A stretch of DNA of 64,000 bases from an uncultured Lachnospiraceae bacterium (GTDB lineage Bacteria > Bacillota > Clostridia > Lachnospirales > Lachnospiraceae), in the NCBI GenBank assembly GCA_910587295.1, contig CAJULP010000077.1, forward strand, positions 119,330 through 183,329, in the 5' to 3' direction. A program made the position numbers and the translations under genes. Below are positions 62,265 to 64,000 of this stretch, one piece after another. Each line of letters starts with the position of its first letter. Position 1 is the stretch's first letter. The notes below the pieces were generated by a model, which was not told where the DNA came from, made no database searches, and saw nothing but the letters and a program-made list of their open reading frames with translations.

Positions 62265-63365
62265 ATGAAATCAAAAGTGAAAAAAGGCCAATTTTGTATT
62301 TGGGTCAATGTTTTAATCTGTTCAGCAATGTTTTTCTTTTTGGCGGCATCTGTTTGGATCAGGCAAAAGTATGGGGAACTTTTGTTTGCAACGGTGGATC
62401 GGGAATTTATGAATTTTTTGGAAAATAAACGAAGCCTGTTTCTTATGGAGGTGTGTCTGCCTGCTTTTGGTTTTATGCTATTGGTGGGAGGAAGTGTCTT
62501 TATTCTCATAAGAAAGAAATGGATTTCCGGAAAATATCTCCATTGCCTGCTTTTGACAGCCGCTGTGATCTTCTTGGCTGTGGGGTGGCAGAAAGCGGGG
62601 ATGACATCATTTATGAGGTATCAGATCCACAGATCGGCAGAGCATTGGTATGATGAAAATAAAGTAGTAATTCATGCATTGGGCACCGTTGACGGTCTGG
62701 CGTACACGAACTCTAAGGAGGCATTAGAAAAAAGTTTTTTGGATGGTGATAGGGTATTCGAGTGTGATATGATCCTTACTGCTGACCAGAAATTAGTGGC
62801 ATGCCACGACTGGGGGGCAGGAATGCAGGAAGGGTTCTCAGAAGATGCCGTACCCACAAAAGAAGTATTTATGAAGACACCGATTTATGGAGAATATACA
62901 CCACTGTCTTTTGATGAAATAGTCCTCTTTATGAAGGAACATAAGGATGTATACCTTATTACAGATACCAAGTCGGCGGAAGGGGACTATTACCGCAAGG
63001 AGTTCCAGGAAATGGTGGATACTGCGCGTGTGTATGGATGTGAAGAAGTTCTGGATCGGGTGGTCGTTCAGATCTACCATGCGTATATGTATGGAGACAT
63101 CCAGGAAATCTACCCATTCAAAAATATGATCTTCACTTTATATGAAGAGGGATATAGGGGAAATCCGGAAGAAATGGAACAATATGCGGAGTTTTGCAGA
63201 AAGAATCTGATTGACGTGATTACGATGCGGCAGGATTTTTATTCCGATGGACTAAATGCTATTTGCCAAAATTATGGGGTGCAGTTGTTTGTCCATACGG
63301 TAAATGAGGATGAAAGGAAGGAGTACTTTTTAAAACGAGGAATAGGAGTCTATACAGACTCCTAA
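62265..63365 (+). CDS. Membrane-anchored GDPD/PI-PLC-like phosphodiesterase
   Basis: 366 residues. Three hydrophobic N-terminal segments (to about residue 120) precede a TIM-barrel. VVIHALGTVDGLAYTNSKEAL, FECDMILTADQKLVACHD and VYLITDTKS are the GDPD catalytic/metal pattern (HALG for the usual HRG, E-D pair, CHDW for HD), and FVHTVNEDERKEYFLKRGI ends the barrel. It may release glycerol phosphate from the decoration made by the upstream enzyme. The Arg of HRG is missing, so the activity may differ. Its stop overlaps the convergent MORN gene stop by two bases. Confidence 0.75.
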   Translation: MKSKVKKGQFCIWVNVLICSAMFFFLAASVWIRQKYGELLFATVDREFMNFLENKRSLFLMEVCLPAFGFMLLVGGSVFILIRKKWISGKYLHCLLLTAAVIFLAVGWQKAGMTSFMRYQIHRSAEHWYDENKVVIHALGTVDGLAYTNSKEALEKSFLDGDRVFECDMILTADQKLVACHDWGAGMQEGFSEDAVPTKEVFMKTPIYGEYTPLSFDEIVLFMKEHKDVYLITDTKSAEGDYYRKEFQEMVDTARVYGCEEVLDRVVVQIYHAYMYGDIQEIYPFKNMIFTLYEEGYRGNPEEMEQYAEFCRKNLIDVITMRQDFYSDGLNAICQNYGVQLFVHTVNEDERKEYFLKRGIGVYTDS

Positions 63366-63871
63366 AGCTTTCTACATTTTCGCAAGGCAAGCATCACTTT
63401 AACTATGGGTATCTTTTTATGTAAGTTTCCTTCCTGCCAAATACCACAGATTTTTGTACCATTGGCATCGGTCTTTATTCCATAACCATGAATTTGCCCA
63501 TCTTTCCATTCTCCACGATAACTTCCTCCATTTGGAAAAACAGCTTCGCCATATCCGCTCTTCAAGTCATCTTTCCACTGTCCATAATATGTTCCTTTTC
63601 CTGACATCCATGTTAATTTCCCTATGCCGTTCCTTTTTCCGTTGGCCCATTCGCCGTTATATATGCTGCCATCTGCATAGTGCTTTGTTCCCTTGCCGTG
63701 CATATGGCCATCCTTTTTATCTCCATTATATGTTGCGGGGGCTGATTTCAGCTGCTCTTTAAGCTTTTTGTCAAAAACTTCCCGCATATTGGCCGCAAAA
63801 AGGGAGTCGGACAGTACTTTGTTTCCATCCAACAGTATTACGACATCATTACAATTCCGATGTAAGCGCAT
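63362..63871 (-). CDS. MORN-repeat protein
   Basis: 169 residues on the minus strand. From about residue 47 there are five MORN repeats of the type GxGxxxYxxGxxYxGxWxxGxxxGxG: GKGTKHYADGSIYNGEWANG, GIGKLTWMSGKGTYYGQWKD, GYGEAVFPNGGSYRGEWKDG and GYGIKTDANGTKICGIWQEG. The N-terminal 46 residues look like the end of another fold (VVILLDGNKVLSDSLF) and no good ribosome site precedes the ATG, so the 5' part may be missing. It faces the GDPD gene; role unknown, MORN repeats typically bind membrane lipids. Confidence 0.7.
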   Translation of the reverse strand: MRLHRNCNDVVILLDGNKVLSDSLFAANMREVFDKKLKEQLKSAPATYNGDKKDGHMHGKGTKHYADGSIYNGEWANGKRNGIGKLTWMSGKGTYYGQWKDDLKSGYGEAVFPNGGSYRGEWKDGQIHGYGIKTDANGTKICGIWQEGNLHKKIPIVKVMLALRKCRKL

Positions 63872-64000
63872 AAATACTGGGCGTATTGAATAGCCCTAAA
63901 TAGTGATCCATAATAGTAGAGCCAAGAGTAAATTTTTACTGCTCTATCTTTCATCTTAATAGACTAACTGTTAGATTTTCACTATATTTAGGAGGTGTTA
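63872..64000 (+). other. Leader with Shine-Dalgarno of a gene beyond the window
   Basis: The last 130 bases contain a short imperfect inverted repeat (AGAGTAAATTTTTACTGCTCT, about 63929-63949) and end with AGGAGGTG at 63990-63997, an ideal ribosome binding site for a plus-strand gene starting outside the window. No other feature seen. Confidence 0.5.

Noticed and set aside
1..64000. CRISPR arrays, tRNA or rRNA genes, insertion sequences
   Set aside because: No direct-repeat array, cloverleaf-like gene, rRNA segment or transposase motif was seen on either strand.

Overview
The window looks like a Firmicute of the class Clostridia, most likely a Lachnospiraceae-type gut anaerobe. Supporting signs are AT-rich coding sequence, AGGAGG-type ribosome binding sites, some GTG/TTG starts, a VTC/DUF4956/CotH gene set, an LtaS/OpgB-like phosphoglycerol transferase and GtrA/GtrB proteins. 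Species assignment is inference. Nearly all of it is one very large cell-surface glycan locus on the plus strand, with many start/stop overlaps. No tRNA, rRNA, CRISPR array, insertion sequence or integrase was recognised.

Layout. (A) 1-1195: end of a VTC-domain protein and a DUF4956 membrane protein. (B) 1195-22916: glycosyltransferases, a three-gene PLP/aldolase cassette (5915-8922), a CMP-sugar synthetase, an FdtA/FdtB-like 3-amino-deoxysugar branch, GtrB/GtrA lipid-linked sugar transfer, a DRE-TIM aldolase with a KdsC-like phosphatase, and acyltransferases. (C) 22917-28123: a probable new transcription unit with a glycan-type ABC exporter, a methyltransferase, a glycosyltransferase and a second FdtA-like enzyme. 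(D) 28154-38163: a compact nonulosonic (legionaminic-like) acid pathway with a CBS/NTP-transferase, TPP enzyme, NeuD, NeuB, NeuC, two formyltransferases, a PIG-L deacetylase and LegB, suggesting an N-formylated or otherwise unusual nonulosonate. (E) 38210-50406: an array of radical SAM, FkbM, pyruvyltransferase-like, Rossmann/GxHR-domain, nucleotidyltransferase and DUF1919 genes. (F) 50407-55498: terminators, decayed coding remnants, a divergent and a broken copy of a CDP-glucose synthase gene, an acyltransferase and a membrane-anchored deacetylase-like protein. (G) 55499-63365: rfbF, a membrane protein, CotH-like, phosphoglycerol transferase and GDPD-like genes. (H) 63362-64000: a convergent MORN-repeat gene and the leader of a gene beyond the window.

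The most striking signal is a set of nine uninterrupted G8-G10 runs inside coding sequences, one at 25.5 kb and eight between 32.5 and 49.7 kb. All eight in the latter group are followed by TAA or TATAA. Four genes (38210, 39245, 48490, 49452) are out of frame exactly at the run and would be restored by changing the run length. Others are in frame, or have the run at the stop codon. This is the architecture of slipped-strand phase variation (contingency loci) as known from Campylobacter, here apparently controlling a combinatorial glycan-modification array in a clostridium. The ON/OFF state read here depends on correct homopolymer calling. The clustering of long runs and their shared flank do not.
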